Source: Proteobacteria bacterium SG_bin5
Lineage (GTDB): Bacteria > Pseudomonadota > Alphaproteobacteria > Sphingomonadales > Sphingomonadaceae
DNA: 31,772 bases
Reading direction: 5' to 3'
Assembly (NCBI GenBank): GCA_002083475.1
Contig: LWDI01000033.1
Span: 1 to 31,772 of the forward strand
Shown: positions 19,742 to 27,377 of the stretch, one piece after another
Layout: each line of letters starts with the position of its first letter
How positions within the stretch are numbered: the first letter of the stretch is position 1
The notes under the pieces: generated by a model
Told to the model about the DNA's origin: nothing
Seen by the model: only the letters and a program-made list of their open reading frames with translations
Database searches by the model: none
Made by a program: the position numbers and the translations under genes

Positions 19742-21193
19742 GTGACATATGACCTGCTGATCATCGGCGGCGGCATCAACGGCACCGCGATCGCGCGCGA
19801 GGCGGCGCTCCAGGGGCTGAAGCTGCTGCTCGTCGAGCGCGACGATCTGGCGAGCCATACGTCGAGCGCCTCGACCAAGCTGATCCATGGCGGGCTGCGC
19901 TATTTGGAATTCTATGAGTTCAAACTGGTCGCCGAGGCTTTACGCGAGCGCGAGCGGCTGGTGAAGGCCGCGCCGCATCTGATCTACCCCATGAATTTCG
20001 TCCTGCCGCACGACGGCCAGCGGCCGTGGTGGATGCTGCGCGCGGGGTTGTTCCTCTATGATCGGCTGGGCGGCAAAATGTCGCTGCCGCGCTCGCGCGG
20101 GTTGCGCGCGCGCGACACCGCTTATCTCGCCCCGCTCGCGCGCACCCGGCGCGGCTTCGTCTATTCGGACGCCTGGGTCGATGATTCGCGCCTCACCTTG
20201 CTCAACGCGCTCGACGCGGCGGGCGCGGGCGCCGAGATCGCGACACGCACCGCGCTCGTCTCCGCGCGGCGCGAGGACGGGCTGTGGCGCGCGACACTCT
20301 CCGACGGGCGCCAGGTGACGGCGCGCGCTCTGGTCAATGCCGCCGGCCCCTGGGTGAGCGAGGCGCTCGGCCGGCTGGGGGTGAATGCGCGCGCGGGGGT
20401 GCGGCTGGTCAAGGGCAGCCATATCGTCGTCCCCCGGCTGTTCGCGGGCGACCATGGCTATATCCTGCAACAGCCCGACGGCCGCATCGTCTTCGCCATC
20501 CCTTACGAACGCGATTTCACCGAAATCGGCACCACCGACGTCCCCGTCGACGCCCCCGAGGACGCGCGGATCGACGAGGCCGAGATCGCTTATCTCTGCG
20601 CGGCGGTGAACCGGCATTTCACCCGGCAAATCACCCCCGCCGAGGTGGTGAGCGATTGGTCGGGCGTGCGCCCGCTCTATGACGACGGCGCGAGCGAGGC
20701 GCGGCAGATCACGCGCGATTACGTGCTGGAGCTGGACACGCGCGGCCCGGCGCTGCTTTCGATCTTCGGCGGCAAGATCACCACCGCGCGGCATCTGGCC
20801 GAGGAAGCGGTGGGCAAGCTCGCCGCGCCGATGGGCTTCACGCACCGACCCCAAACCCGCGCGCGCCCCTTTCCTGGGGGCGACATGCCCGATTTCGCGC
20901 GCTTTCTCGCCAATGTCCGCCGCACCTGGCCGTTCCTGGGCGAGGCGCGGAGCCTGCGCATGGCGCGCGCTTATGGCACGATGCTGCACGAGATGCTGCG
21001 CGGCATGTCGCGCGAGGCGCAATTGGGCGAGGCGTTCGGCGCGGGGTTCACCGAAGCCGAAGCGCGCTGGATGCACGCCCGCGAATGGGCGCGAAGCCCC
21101 GAGGATGCGCTCGATCGGCGCAGCAAGCTGGGGCTGAATCTGAACGCCGCCGAGCGCGCGGCCTTCGCGCATTGGTGGGCGCGCACCCTTTGA
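19742..21193 (+). CDS. glpD: aerobic glycerol-3-phosphate dehydrogenase
   Basis: A 483-residue FAD enzyme that oxidises sn-glycerol-3-phosphate to dihydroxyacetone phosphate at the inner membrane and passes electrons to quinone. It begins with a GTG codon: MTYDLLIIGGGINGTAIAREAALQG, where GGGINGT is the FAD-binding dinucleotide loop. SSASTKLIHGGLRYLEFYEFKLVAEALRERERL is the GlpD signature. VKGSHIVVPRL, IVFAIPYERDFTEIGTTDVP and the C-terminal ITTARHLAEEAVGKL are also family motifs. The length is typical. No glpK, glpF or glpR is adjacent. The stop overlaps the probable start of trhO, so the two may be cotranscribed. Confidence 0.93.
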   Translation: MTYDLLIIGGGINGTAIAREAALQGLKLLLVERDDLASHTSSASTKLIHGGLRYLEFYEFKLVAEALRERERLVKAAPHLIYPMNFVLPHDGQRPWWMLRAGLFLYDRLGGKMSLPRSRGLRARDTAYLAPLARTRRGFVYSDAWVDDSRLTLLNALDAAGAGAEIATRTALVSARREDGLWRATLSDGRQVTARALVNAAGPWVSEALGRLGVNARAGVRLVKGSHIVVPRLFAGDHGYILQQPDGRIVFAIPYERDFTEIGTTDVPVDAPEDARIDEAEIAYLCAAVNRHFTRQITPAEVVSDWSGVRPLYDDGASEARQITRDYVLELDTRGPALLSIFGGKITTARHLAEEAVGKLAAPMGFTHRPQTRARPFPGGDMPDFARFLANVRRTWPFLGEARSLRMARAYGTMLHEMLRGMSREAQLGEAFGAGFTEAEARWMHAREWARSPEDALDRRSKLGLNLNAAERAAFAHWWARTL

Positions 21194-21984
21194 TCACCGT
21201 CGCCGCGCTCTATCGCTTCACCCCGTTCGACGACCCCGCCGCCTTGATCGCCCCCCTTACGACGGTCGCGGAAGCGGCGGGCGTCAAAGGCACGTTGCTG
21301 CTCGCGCGCGAGGGGATCAACGGCACGGTCGCCGGCCCCGCACCGGGCATCGCCGCGCTGCTCGACGCGATCCGCGCGCTGCCGGGCTGCGCCTTGCTCG
21401 ACGTGAAGTATTCGAGCGCGCCCGTCATGCCCTTCGGCAAGCTCAAGCTGCGGCTGAAGCGCGAAATCGTGACGATGGGCGTCCCCGATATCGACCCGCT
21501 GCGCTCGGCCGGCACCTATGTCGCCCCGGCCGAGTGGAACGCGCTGATCGACGATCCCGAAACCTTGGTGATCGACACGCGCAACGCCTATGAAGTGTCG
21601 ATCGGCAGCTTCGCGGGCGCGATCGACCCCGGCACCGCGCGCTTTCGCGACTTCCCCGCCTGGTTCCGCACGCATCGCGAGGCGCTGATGGCGGGCAAGC
21701 GCCGGGTCGCGATGTTCTGCACCGGCGGCATCCGCTGCGAGAAAGCGACCGCCTTCGTGCGCGGCGAAGGGGTGGAGGAGGTCTATCACCTCGAGGGCGG
21801 CATCCTACGCTATCTGGAGCAAATGCCCGAAGCCGAAAGCCGCTTCACGGGCGAGTGTTTCGTGTTCGACGAGCGCGTCGCGGTCGGCCACGGCTTGGCG
21901 CCGGGCAGCCATGCGATGTGCGCGGCGTGCGGGCGCGCCTATCCGATCGGCGCGACTTGCTGCGTTGAGCGGAACCGGCCTTAG
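21190..21984 (+). CDS. trhO: tRNA uridine(34) hydroxylase TrhO (YceA-type rhodanese)
   Basis: A 264-residue protein. N-terminal ITVAALYRFTPFDDP and LLAREGINGTVAG (about 37-49) are the YceA/TrhO ferredoxin-like domain, followed by a rhodanese domain (about 115-210) with VIDTRNAYEVSIGSFAGAID and the active-site loop FCTGGIRCEKA, in which C177 is the catalytic cysteine. The C-terminus is cysteine-rich, with CAACGRAYP and TCC, probably a small metal site. The family hydroxylates U34 of certain tRNAs. The start is ambiguous: TTG at 21190 overlaps the glpD stop (TTGA), and GTG at 21175 is the alternative. TTG is preferred because homologues begin right at the V-A-A-L-Y-R-F strand. Confidence 0.88.
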   Translation: MITVAALYRFTPFDDPAALIAPLTTVAEAAGVKGTLLLAREGINGTVAGPAPGIAALLDAIRALPGCALLDVKYSSAPVMPFGKLKLRLKREIVTMGVPDIDPLRSAGTYVAPAEWNALIDDPETLVIDTRNAYEVSIGSFAGAIDPGTARFRDFPAWFRTHREALMAGKRRVAMFCTGGIRCEKATAFVRGEGVEEVYHLEGGILRYLEQMPEAESRFTGECFVFDERVAVGHGLAPGSHAMCAACGRAYPIGATCCVERNRP

Positions 21985-22003
21985 CCGCCGCCGTTCTCGC
22001 TTC

Positions 22004-22474
22004 ATGGCCGAAACCGATAGCCCCGATGCGCTGCTCACCGTCGCGCTCCAGGATTTGCGCGATGCCGCCGACCGGCTGAGCGCGGGATTGGCGGCGATCG
22101 GGGAGCGGATCACCGACCCCGGGCTGTGCCATGCGCTCGGCGAATTGACAGCCCAGGCGCGCCACGCCTCGGCGGCGCTGGTCGCGACCGGGCGCGGCGC
22201 GGGCGGGCCGGACAATATCTGGATGCAAGGCGTGCTCGACGATGCCGCGCGCGACGCCGAGACCGTGCTCGCCGGGCCGCTACTCGATCAGGCGCTGGCC
22301 GGCGCGGTGCGCAAGGGGGTGGCGGCGAGCGTGATCGCCTATGAAACCGCGATCGCGCTCGCCCGCGCCCAGCGGCAAGACGATCTCGCCGGCGAGCTCG
22401 ACCAACTCCGCGCCCGCGACGCCGCCGCGCGCGATGAATTGGGGAGCATCATCGCGCGGCTGGCGGGGGTGTAG
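22004..22474 (+). CDS. DUF892/YciF-like ferritin-fold protein
   Basis: A 156-residue, all-helical protein starting MAETDSPDALLTVALQDLRDAADRLSAGLAAI. The pattern of four long helices, with PGLCHALGELTAQARHASAAL in the second, MQGVLDDAARDAETVLAGPLLDQALAGAVRKGVAASVIAYETAIALAR in the third and a final DELGSIIARL, aligns with DUF892 (YciE/YciF) proteins, which are ferritin-like and stress-associated. Several of the metal-ligand acidic residues of the family are hard to place, so metal binding is doubtful. The ribosome site is weak. It follows trhO by 19 bases and may share its transcript. Family assignment is moderate; function unknown. Confidence 0.6.
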   Translation: MAETDSPDALLTVALQDLRDAADRLSAGLAAIGERITDPGLCHALGELTAQARHASAALVATGRGAGGPDNIWMQGVLDDAARDAETVLAGPLLDQALAGAVRKGVAASVIAYETAIALARAQRQDDLAGELDQLRARDAAARDELGSIIARLAGV

Positions 22475-22512
22475 CCCGGTCTTTAACTCGACCAACGCGC
22501 CTAGTGCCAATG

Positions 22513-22752
22513 GCGATCACGCCAGTTAGCTCCTCCCCTGGAAGGGGAGTTCCGGGTCGGATCGTCCCCAGGACGATCCTAAACCGTGCGGGGCACGGTT
22601 TACCCGGAACTGGCAGCCGCGTCAGCGACTGACGGAGGGGTGTCCCCGGCGGTTCGAGGGCGATACCCCTCCACCATTCGCTGCGCGAATGGTCCCCCTC
22701 CCCTTGCAGGGGAGGACCTTTCTCGGTCGCGCCATTGGTTCGGTGTGATCGC
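22513..22752. repeat. MITE-like palindromic repeat, copy A (downstream of the S9 peptidase)
   Basis: About 240 bp with inverted ends GCGATCACGCC (left, 22513-22523) and GGTGTGATCGC (right, 22742-22752). The interior is a chain of hairpins beginning CTCCTCCCC/GGGGAG and ending CCCTCCCCTTGCAGGGGAGG. A 64-bp module at 22548-22611 has no counterpart in copy B. The rest matches copy B (24813-24991) closely in inverted orientation, including the CAGTTAGCTCCTCCCC and GCCATTGGTTCGGT segments. Similarity continues a dozen bases beyond the right end. No coding capacity. The 346-bp gap between the DUF892-like gene and the peptidase gene holds this repeat and the hairpin at 22767. Confidence 0.85.
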
Positions 22753-22766
22753 AATCCGCTCTTAAG

Positions 22767-22796
22767 CGTCACCCCGGCTCGTGGACCGGGGTGACG
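22767..22796 (-). terminator. perfect 11-bp hairpin after the S9 peptidase gene
   Basis: CGTCACCCCGG (22767-22777) pairs with CCGGGGTGACG (22786-22796) across an 8-base loop, 24 bases past the peptidase stop in the leftward direction. It is a common alphaproteobacterial palindrome. Position suits a terminator, although the downstream leftward bases (CTTAAGAGC) give no real T tract. Confidence 0.5.
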
Positions 22797-22820
22797 ACCA
22801 ACGGCGGACGCGCCGAAACC

Positions 22821-24713
22821 TTATTTCAAATATTTCCCGAACCAGCCCAGCACCCGCGCTTGCGCGTCGGCCGCGTTCGTGGGGTTGCGGATGCCGTGGC
22901 CTTCCTCGGCATAGATCACCAGCGTCGTCGGCACGCCCTTGGCCTTGAGCGCGTTCCAATATTCGATCGATTGCGTCGGCGGCACTTCGATGTCGCGTTC
23001 GCCCACGTAAATGAAGGTCGGCGTCTTGGCCTTGGCGATGTGATAGATCGCCGAGGGCGCTTCGTAGGCCGCATAGTCTTCGTAGAGCGGCTTGCCGAAA
23101 AACGGCACCATCCAGGTGTTGATGCCGTTGGTGCCATAATAGCTAACCCAATTGGACAGGCCCGCCGCCGCGACGATCGCCTTGAAACGATCGGTCTGGG
23201 TGTTCGCCCACATCGACATGAAGCCGCCATAGCTGCCGCCCATCAACCCCAGCCGCGCGTCGTCGATCGGGGCGGCTTTTTCGGCGGCGTCGATGCCCGC
23301 CAGAATGTCGCGCAAGTCGCCGCCGCCGAAATCGCGCTTGTTGGCGGCGACGAAGGCCTCGCCCTGGCCATAGGAGCCGCGCGGATTGGGCAGGAACAGA
23401 TAATAGCCCGACTTGAGCAGCGCGGCGTTCAGCCCACCGCTCACGAAATTGGGCAGATGCGCCGCCGCCGGGCCGCCATGGACGATGGTGATCATCGGCG
23501 CCTTTTTCGCCGGATCGGCGCCGATGGGGGCGAGCAGCCAGCCCTGCGAGGTGAAGCCGTCCTGCGTCCAGCTGAGGCTGCGCGCGGTGACGAGCGGCTT
23601 CTCGCCGTCATTGTCATGCGTCAGCTGCTGGGGCGCGCGCACTGGCCCCGCGAGGATCGCGGGGGCCTGGGTGAAGCTTTGCGCGACCGTCGCCATCACC
23701 CGCGCGTCGTCGCTCAGCGCCACGCGGCCGTCGCCCGCGCCGAAGCTCATCGCCGCGCCGAACAGCGGCGCCGAAAAGCCCTTGGCGTCGACCGCGACCA
23801 GTTCCATCCGGTCGCCGCGCAGCACCACCGCGCGCAGGCCGCCCTTGGTCCAATCGATCGCGGTCGCGGTCGCCTTTTGCCCGTCGGTCAGGTTGCGCGG
23901 CGTGCCGCCGGTGACCGGCACGACCCAAACGTCGCCGCCGACCGAGCCGAAATCGCTCATCAACCCGCCGATGAACGCGACTTCGCGGCCATCGGGCGAG
24001 ACGCGGGGGAAGTTCATTTGCAGCGGCGGCTTGGCGATCGTCGTCACCGTGCCGCTCGCCGCGTCGATCCGGTCGAGCGTCGCGACCCACCAATTGGCGT
24101 CGCCATTGCCGAGCACGGTGGTCGCGACCAACCCGCTGCCATCGGGCAGCCAATCATATTCATAGACATAGCGCCCGGCGGGGCTCAGCGGCTTGACGCC
24201 CTCGGGCGCGAGCGGCGGCGCGGCGCGGTCGAAAATCGCGAGGCGCTGCTCGTCATTCTTCTCGCCGATCTCGCCGACCTGGCGGACGCCGGCTTGCGCG
24301 GCGCCCGCTTCCTTGGCGGCGCCGATCGTCACCAGCAGCGCGATGCGCTTGCCATCGGCCGAAAAGCGCGGGGTCTGCGCGATGCCCTTGATCGTCGCGA
24401 CCGGGCGCGCTCGATCGGCCTCGGCGAGTTCCAGCGTCACCGTCCCCGCCTGACGATCGCGCGCGAGGAAAGCGAGCGCGCCATCGGGGCCGAAGCTCAG
24501 CCCCGAATAGCTGCACACCGGGCAGGGATCGAGCGTGGCGAGCGTCTTGCCGTCGCTCACCGCGCGCAGCACGATCTTGGCGTGGCCGTCGCCCTCGATC
24601 GTGGCGATCCGGTCGCCACGGGGGCTGAGCGCGAGGCCGCCATATTGCCGCGGCGCGGCAAGCGCGGGCGCGGCCACGCTCGCCAAGATGATCCCGATCG
24701 CCCAAGCTTTCAT
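22821..24713 (-). CDS. S9-family peptidase (acylaminoacyl/dipeptidyl peptidase type), secreted
   Basis: A 630-residue protein with a signal peptide, MKAWAIGIILASVAAPALAA, and GGGAG upstream. Residues about 25-370 form a beta-propeller: LALSPRGDRIATIEGDGHAKIVL, RFSADGKRIALLV, RVSPDGREVAFIGG. The C-terminal alpha/beta-hydrolase domain has ITIVHGGPAAAH (oxyanion region), the nucleophile loop GLMGGSYGGFMS (Ser near 493), FIYVGERDIEVPP (Asp) and IYAEEGHGIRNP (His), a complete triad. It should cleave short peptides in the periplasm. SYSGLSFGPDG and a nearby CPVC pair are notable. The gene alone is bracketed by two inverted copies of one repeat, which is unusual. Substrate range is unknown. Confidence 0.88.
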   Translation of the reverse strand: MKAWAIGIILASVAAPALAAPRQYGGLALSPRGDRIATIEGDGHAKIVLRAVSDGKTLATLDPCPVCSYSGLSFGPDGALAFLARDRQAGTVTLELAEADRARPVATIKGIAQTPRFSADGKRIALLVTIGAAKEAGAAQAGVRQVGEIGEKNDEQRLAIFDRAAPPLAPEGVKPLSPAGRYVYEYDWLPDGSGLVATTVLGNGDANWWVATLDRIDAASGTVTTIAKPPLQMNFPRVSPDGREVAFIGGLMSDFGSVGGDVWVVPVTGGTPRNLTDGQKATATAIDWTKGGLRAVVLRGDRMELVAVDAKGFSAPLFGAAMSFGAGDGRVALSDDARVMATVAQSFTQAPAILAGPVRAPQQLTHDNDGEKPLVTARSLSWTQDGFTSQGWLLAPIGADPAKKAPMITIVHGGPAAAHLPNFVSGGLNAALLKSGYYLFLPNPRGSYGQGEAFVAANKRDFGGGDLRDILAGIDAAEKAAPIDDARLGLMGGSYGGFMSMWANTQTDRFKAIVAAAGLSNWVSYYGTNGINTWMVPFFGKPLYEDYAAYEAPSAIYHIAKAKTPTFIYVGERDIEVPPTQSIEYWNALKAKGVPTTLVIYAEEGHGIRNPTNAADAQARVLGWFGKYLK

Positions 24714-24812
24714 GCTACTCTCCCGCTGGTTTTGCGGGTGCTTAGCAAAGGGCGGGCGCGGCGCAACTCCTTGCTTTCGCGCCGCGGTCGGGAGCTGGAC
24801 TTAGAGCTGTTT

Positions 24813-24991
24813 GCGATCGCACCGAACCAATGGCTCGACGGGAAAGCTCCTCCCCTGCAAGGGGAGGGGGACCATTCGCGTAGCGAATGGTGGAGGGGTA
24901 TCTCCCTCGAACGGCTGGGGATACCCCTCCGTCAGCCGCTCGCGCGGCTGCCACCTCCCCTTATAGGGGAGGAGCTAACTGGTGTGATCGC
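24813..24991. repeat. MITE-like palindromic repeat, copy B (upstream of the S9 peptidase)
   Basis: About 179 bp with inverted ends GCGATCGCACC (24813-24823) and GGTGTGATCGC (24981-24991). It is oriented opposite to copy A. Internal hairpins include ACCATTCGC/GCGAATGGT and CAGCCGC/GCGGCTG, and the ends carry CTCCCC/GGGGAG pairs. It lacks the 64-bp module of copy A. It lies upstream of the peptidase start and reaches to within 10 bases of the stop codon of the next leftward gene, so it fills nearly the whole 24714-24999 gap. Confidence 0.85.
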
Positions 24992-24999
24992 GAACGGCT

Positions 25000-25308
25000 T
25001 TAGCGCACCTGCCGATCGCGCTTTTGCACATAGACGCGGCGGCTCAGCCGATCGAAGCGGCGGTCCAGGTCGCGGCGTTCGGCGGCGCTCAGCCCGCCGG
25101 TCGCGCGGTAGCGATTTTCGAGCCGGGTGATGTCGCGATATTGCTGGCGCAGCCGCACCGCCTCGGGCCGGGTGAGCGCGCCGTTGCGCACGCCTTGCTC
25201 GATCCGACTGGCGAGATTGGCTTGGCGCTGGCCGATCGGCACCCATTGCGCTTGGGCTACGCTGGGCAGGATCGCCGCGAGCGTCGCGGCGAGGATCAGG
25301 TTACGCAT
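25000..25308 (-). CDS. small secreted periplasmic protein, basic and helical
   Basis: A 102-residue protein. The signal peptide MRNLILAATLAAILPSVAQA is followed by QWVPIGQRQANLASRIEQGVRNGALTRPEAVRLRQQYRDITRLENRYRA, then GGLSAAERRDLDRRFDRLSRRVYVQKRD. GGAG lies about 7 bases before the ATG at 25308. The R-I-x-x-G-x-x-x-G-x-L-T-x-x-E-A-x-x-L pattern, followed by GGLSxxERxxLxxRxDxLS, is a recurrent motif of small periplasmic proteins in sphingomonads. The mature protein is very rich in arginine and predicted to be a helical hairpin. No function is known to me. It ends just beside repeat copy B. Confidence 0.7.
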   Translation of the reverse strand: MRNLILAATLAAILPSVAQAQWVPIGQRQANLASRIEQGVRNGALTRPEAVRLRQQYRDITRLENRYRATGGLSAAERRDLDRRFDRLSRRVYVQKRDRQVR

Positions 25309-25366
25309 GGGAAACTCCGTCGAAACGAGCGGTCCGGGGGCGGCCGCCGGCACCGTTATCGCGACA

Positions 25367-25397
25367 GGGCGTCGCGCGATCGTCTCGCGCGACGCCC
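25367..25397 (-). terminator. perfect 13-bp hairpin after the glycine-zipper lipoprotein gene
   Basis: GGGCGTCGCGCGA (25367-25379) pairs perfectly with TCGCGCGACGCCC (25385-25397) across a 5-base loop, 17 bases past the lipoprotein stop in the leftward direction. Stem strength and position suggest a terminator; there is no T tract. Confidence 0.5.
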
Positions 25398-25414
25398 CGA
25401 ATTGTCGTGAATTG

Positions 25415-25765
25415 TCAGCGGCAGCGCACTTGGTCGCGATCGACCGAAGTCCCGATCGCCGCGCCGCCGACCGCGCCCAGGATCGTGCCCAAGGTCTTCG
25501 AGCCGCCCGGCGCGATGATGTTGCCGAGCAAGCCCCCCGCCGCGCCGCCGACGATCAGCCCGGTGGTGCCGTCGTTGCGGCGGCAATAATAGCGTCCGTC
25601 GCGCCCGCGATAGATGCGATCGTTGCGGGCGAGCCGGCGCTCGGTGTAATTGGGCCCATCGCGATAATAATTATCGGCATAATAGGGCCGGCCATAGCCA
25701 TCGCCATAAGTCGAACAGGCGGAAAGCGTCGCGGCGGTGGCCGCGACGAGCAACGTCTTGCGCAT
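25415..25765 (-). CDS. glycine-zipper lipoprotein (17-kDa surface antigen-like)
   Basis: A 116-residue lipoprotein. MRKTLLVAATAATLSAC gives a lipobox with the lipidated cysteine at 17. A Tyr/Gly/Arg-rich segment follows (STYGDGYGRPYYADNYYRD), then RRLARNDRIYRGRDGRYYCRRNDGTTG and the glycine-zipper pair GLIVGGAAGGLLGNIIA ... TLGTILGAVGGAAIGTSVDR. GAGGAG lies 7 bases before the ATG. The glycine-zipper 2TM domain of outer-membrane lipoproteins of the Rickettsia 17-kDa antigen family fits well. Such proteins are anchored in the outer membrane and help envelope stability. It is separated from the next leftward gene by a strong hairpin. Confidence 0.8.
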   Translation of the reverse strand: MRKTLLVAATAATLSACSTYGDGYGRPYYADNYYRDGPNYTERRLARNDRIYRGRDGRYYCRRNDGTTGLIVGGAAGGLLGNIIAPGGSKTLGTILGAVGGAAIGTSVDRDQVRCR

Positions 25766-25841
25766 CGTCCATCTCCTCTTGCGGATGCCGGTTAAATGAC
25801 CGGAGCGCGCCATTGGTTGCGCCGCGCGGGGCCGGGCCGGC

Positions 25842-26228
25842 TCAAGCTTTTTGCGCCTTGTCGGGCAGCATCCGCCCGGTGGTCTTGTCGAGCCCGCGCG
25901 CGACGAACAGATCGAGCGCGGTCGCGGCGAGCACGAAGCCGAGCGCGCCCCAGCCCCAGCCGTTGCGGGGGTTGCGCCGCAGCGCCGCGCCCGTGCCGAG
26001 CAGATCGAGCGCATCGCCCGCGACTCGCGCCCACACGCCCGTCGACACCGCCGGCGCCGCGACCAGCGCCGCCCCGGCGAGCAGTTCGCGCGCGCCGAAC
26101 GCCTTGACGATCCCCTCGCTTCCCTCGGCGTCGAGCGCCTTGGTCACGCGCTTGGCGGCGAACAGCTCGGCCAGGCCCAGCGCGATCGAAAACAGCCCCA
26201 GGCCCAGCCCTAAACGCTTGTAGATCAT
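25842..26228 (-). CDS. small multi-pass inner-membrane protein of unknown function
   Basis: A 128-residue protein with AAGGAG 8 bases before the ATG at 26228. There are three likely hydrophobic segments: about 6-25 (LGLGLGLFSIALGLAELF), about 46-66 (ELLAGAALVAAPAVSTGVWA) and about 93-110 (GWGWGALGFVLAATALDLFV), with a possible fourth between the last two. GLAELFAAKRVTKALD, GIVKAFGARELLAGAAL and RVAGDALDLLGTG recur in sphingomonad membrane proteins often found near cyclase/dehydrase-type or stress genes. The arrangement hints at the DUF4267-like group, but this is from memory and weak. It stands upstream of the glycine-zipper gene on the same strand, 76 bases away. Confidence 0.65.
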   Translation of the reverse strand: MIYKRLGLGLGLFSIALGLAELFAAKRVTKALDAEGSEGIVKAFGARELLAGAALVAAPAVSTGVWARVAGDALDLLGTGAALRRNPRNGWGWGALGFVLAATALDLFVARGLDKTTGRMLPDKAQKA

Positions 26229-26326
26229 GGCGAAAACTCCTTGCTTCAACGCAGGGGCAATCGTCGCCCGCAGACGTCGGTTCCGCGCTTGCCCATGGCA
26301 CCCGACCGCCCGAGGCGCGCGCGGGT

Positions 26327-27229
26327 TCAATCGGGGAGCATTATGGCCGAGGCGGCGAGGCCGCGTTCGATGCATTCGGTCAGCGCGCGCGCCTTGGCAT
26401 TGGTCAACCGCCCGCCGGGATAGACCGCCCACAGCTCGTTCGCGGGCAGGCGCCAATCCTCGAACAGCGGCACCACCGCGCCGCTTGCGAGTTCGGGCGC
26501 GAACATCCAGTGCGAGGCGATCGCGATCCCCATGCCCGCGATCACCGCCGCGCGCACGCCCTCGGCGCTCGACACGCGCAGCCGACCGCGCAGCGTCACG
26601 CTCTGGATCGTGTCGCCGCGCGCGAAACTCCAGGCGTCGCCGCGCGCCTGGGTGTAGAGGATCGCCTCGTGCGCGGCCAAGTCGCTCGGCTGGGCGGGGG
26701 TGCCGGCGCGCGCGAGATAAGCAGGGCTCGCGAGCGCGGCGCGCGGGCTGCGCCCGATCCGCCGCCCGATCGCGGTCGCGTCCGGCAGGCCGCCCATGCG
26801 CAGCGCGAGATCGACCCCCTCCTCGATCAAGTCGATCGGGCGATCATCGAGGATCAGGTCGATCGATAGCGCCGGGTGGCGCGCCATGAAGCGATCGAGC
26901 AGCGGTACCAGATGCAGCCGCGCGAAGGTGGTCGCCGCCGATACGCGCAGCCGCCCGCTCAGGCCCGCCCCGCTCGCCCGCGCCGCCTGCTCGGCCGCCT
27001 CCGCCGCCTCGATCGCCCGGCGGGCATGATCATAATAGGCAAGCCCCGCCTCGGTCGGGCTCAGCCCGCGCGTCGAGCGCGCGAGCAGCCGCGTGCCGAG
27101 CAGGCTTTCGAGCGCGGCGACGCTTTTGGAAACAGCGGGTTGGCCCACCCCCAATTGTCGCGCGGCGGCGGAAAAGGAGCCGGTATCGACCACTTTGGCG
27201 AAAGCGATCATCGCCGCGAGCCGATCCAT
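26327..27229 (-). CDS. LysR-family transcriptional regulator
   Basis: A 300-residue protein. The N-terminal winged helix-turn-helix is MDRLAAMIAFAKVVDTGSFSAAARQLGVGQPAVSKSVAALESLLGTRLLARSTRGLSPTEAG (about 1-63). The linker helix AIEAAEAAEQAARA is followed by the effector-binding domain (about 90-290) with GRLRVSAATTFARLHLVPLLDRFMARHPALSIDLILDDR and GIAIASHWMF. The sequence style matches the CrgA/DmlR-like subgroup. It is divergent from the hydrolase-GST-SDR genes, and a perfect ATTCC-N5-GGAAT box lies between, so it probably regulates that group and itself. The inducer is unknown. Confidence 0.9.
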   Translation of the reverse strand: MDRLAAMIAFAKVVDTGSFSAAARQLGVGQPAVSKSVAALESLLGTRLLARSTRGLSPTEAGLAYYDHARRAIEAAEAAEQAARASGAGLSGRLRVSAATTFARLHLVPLLDRFMARHPALSIDLILDDRPIDLIEEGVDLALRMGGLPDATAIGRRIGRSPRAALASPAYLARAGTPAQPSDLAAHEAILYTQARGDAWSFARGDTIQSVTLRGRLRVSSAEGVRAAVIAGMGIAIASHWMFAPELASGAVVPLFEDWRLPANELWAVYPGGRLTNAKARALTECIERGLAASAIMLPD

Positions 27230-27263
27230 CCGCGTCCCTTTTCACCTAGCCGCCCAGCGGGCC

Positions 27264-27278
27264 ATTCCCGCTTGGAAT
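27264..27278. promoter_or_regulatory. LysR-type binding site (T-N11-A) ATTCC-N5-GGAAT
   Basis: A perfect 5+5 bp inverted repeat that also satisfies the T-N11-A rule of LysR-family sites. It lies 34 bases upstream of the LysR start and about 100 bases upstream of the divergent hydrolase start, the classical place for a regulator acting on both directions. Confidence 0.6.
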
Positions 27279-27377
27279 AGACATTATCGCCACGCCCCAC
27301 AATCCGCGCCGGCGCCCGACGCGCTATCTGAAGCCTCGCAACCGGCCCCGTTCGCGCCGGCGCCGATGGAGGACATG

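Noticed and set aside
22791..25130. A 779-codon open frame on the plus strand opposite the S9 peptidase, and similar long antisense frames at 17227-19221, 13147-15045, 9796-11367 and 11859-13088
   Set aside because: They mirror real genes in very GC-rich DNA, where stop codons are rare in antisense frames. Their products are rich in R, A, G, H and D with no recognisable domains, and some run through palindromic repeats.
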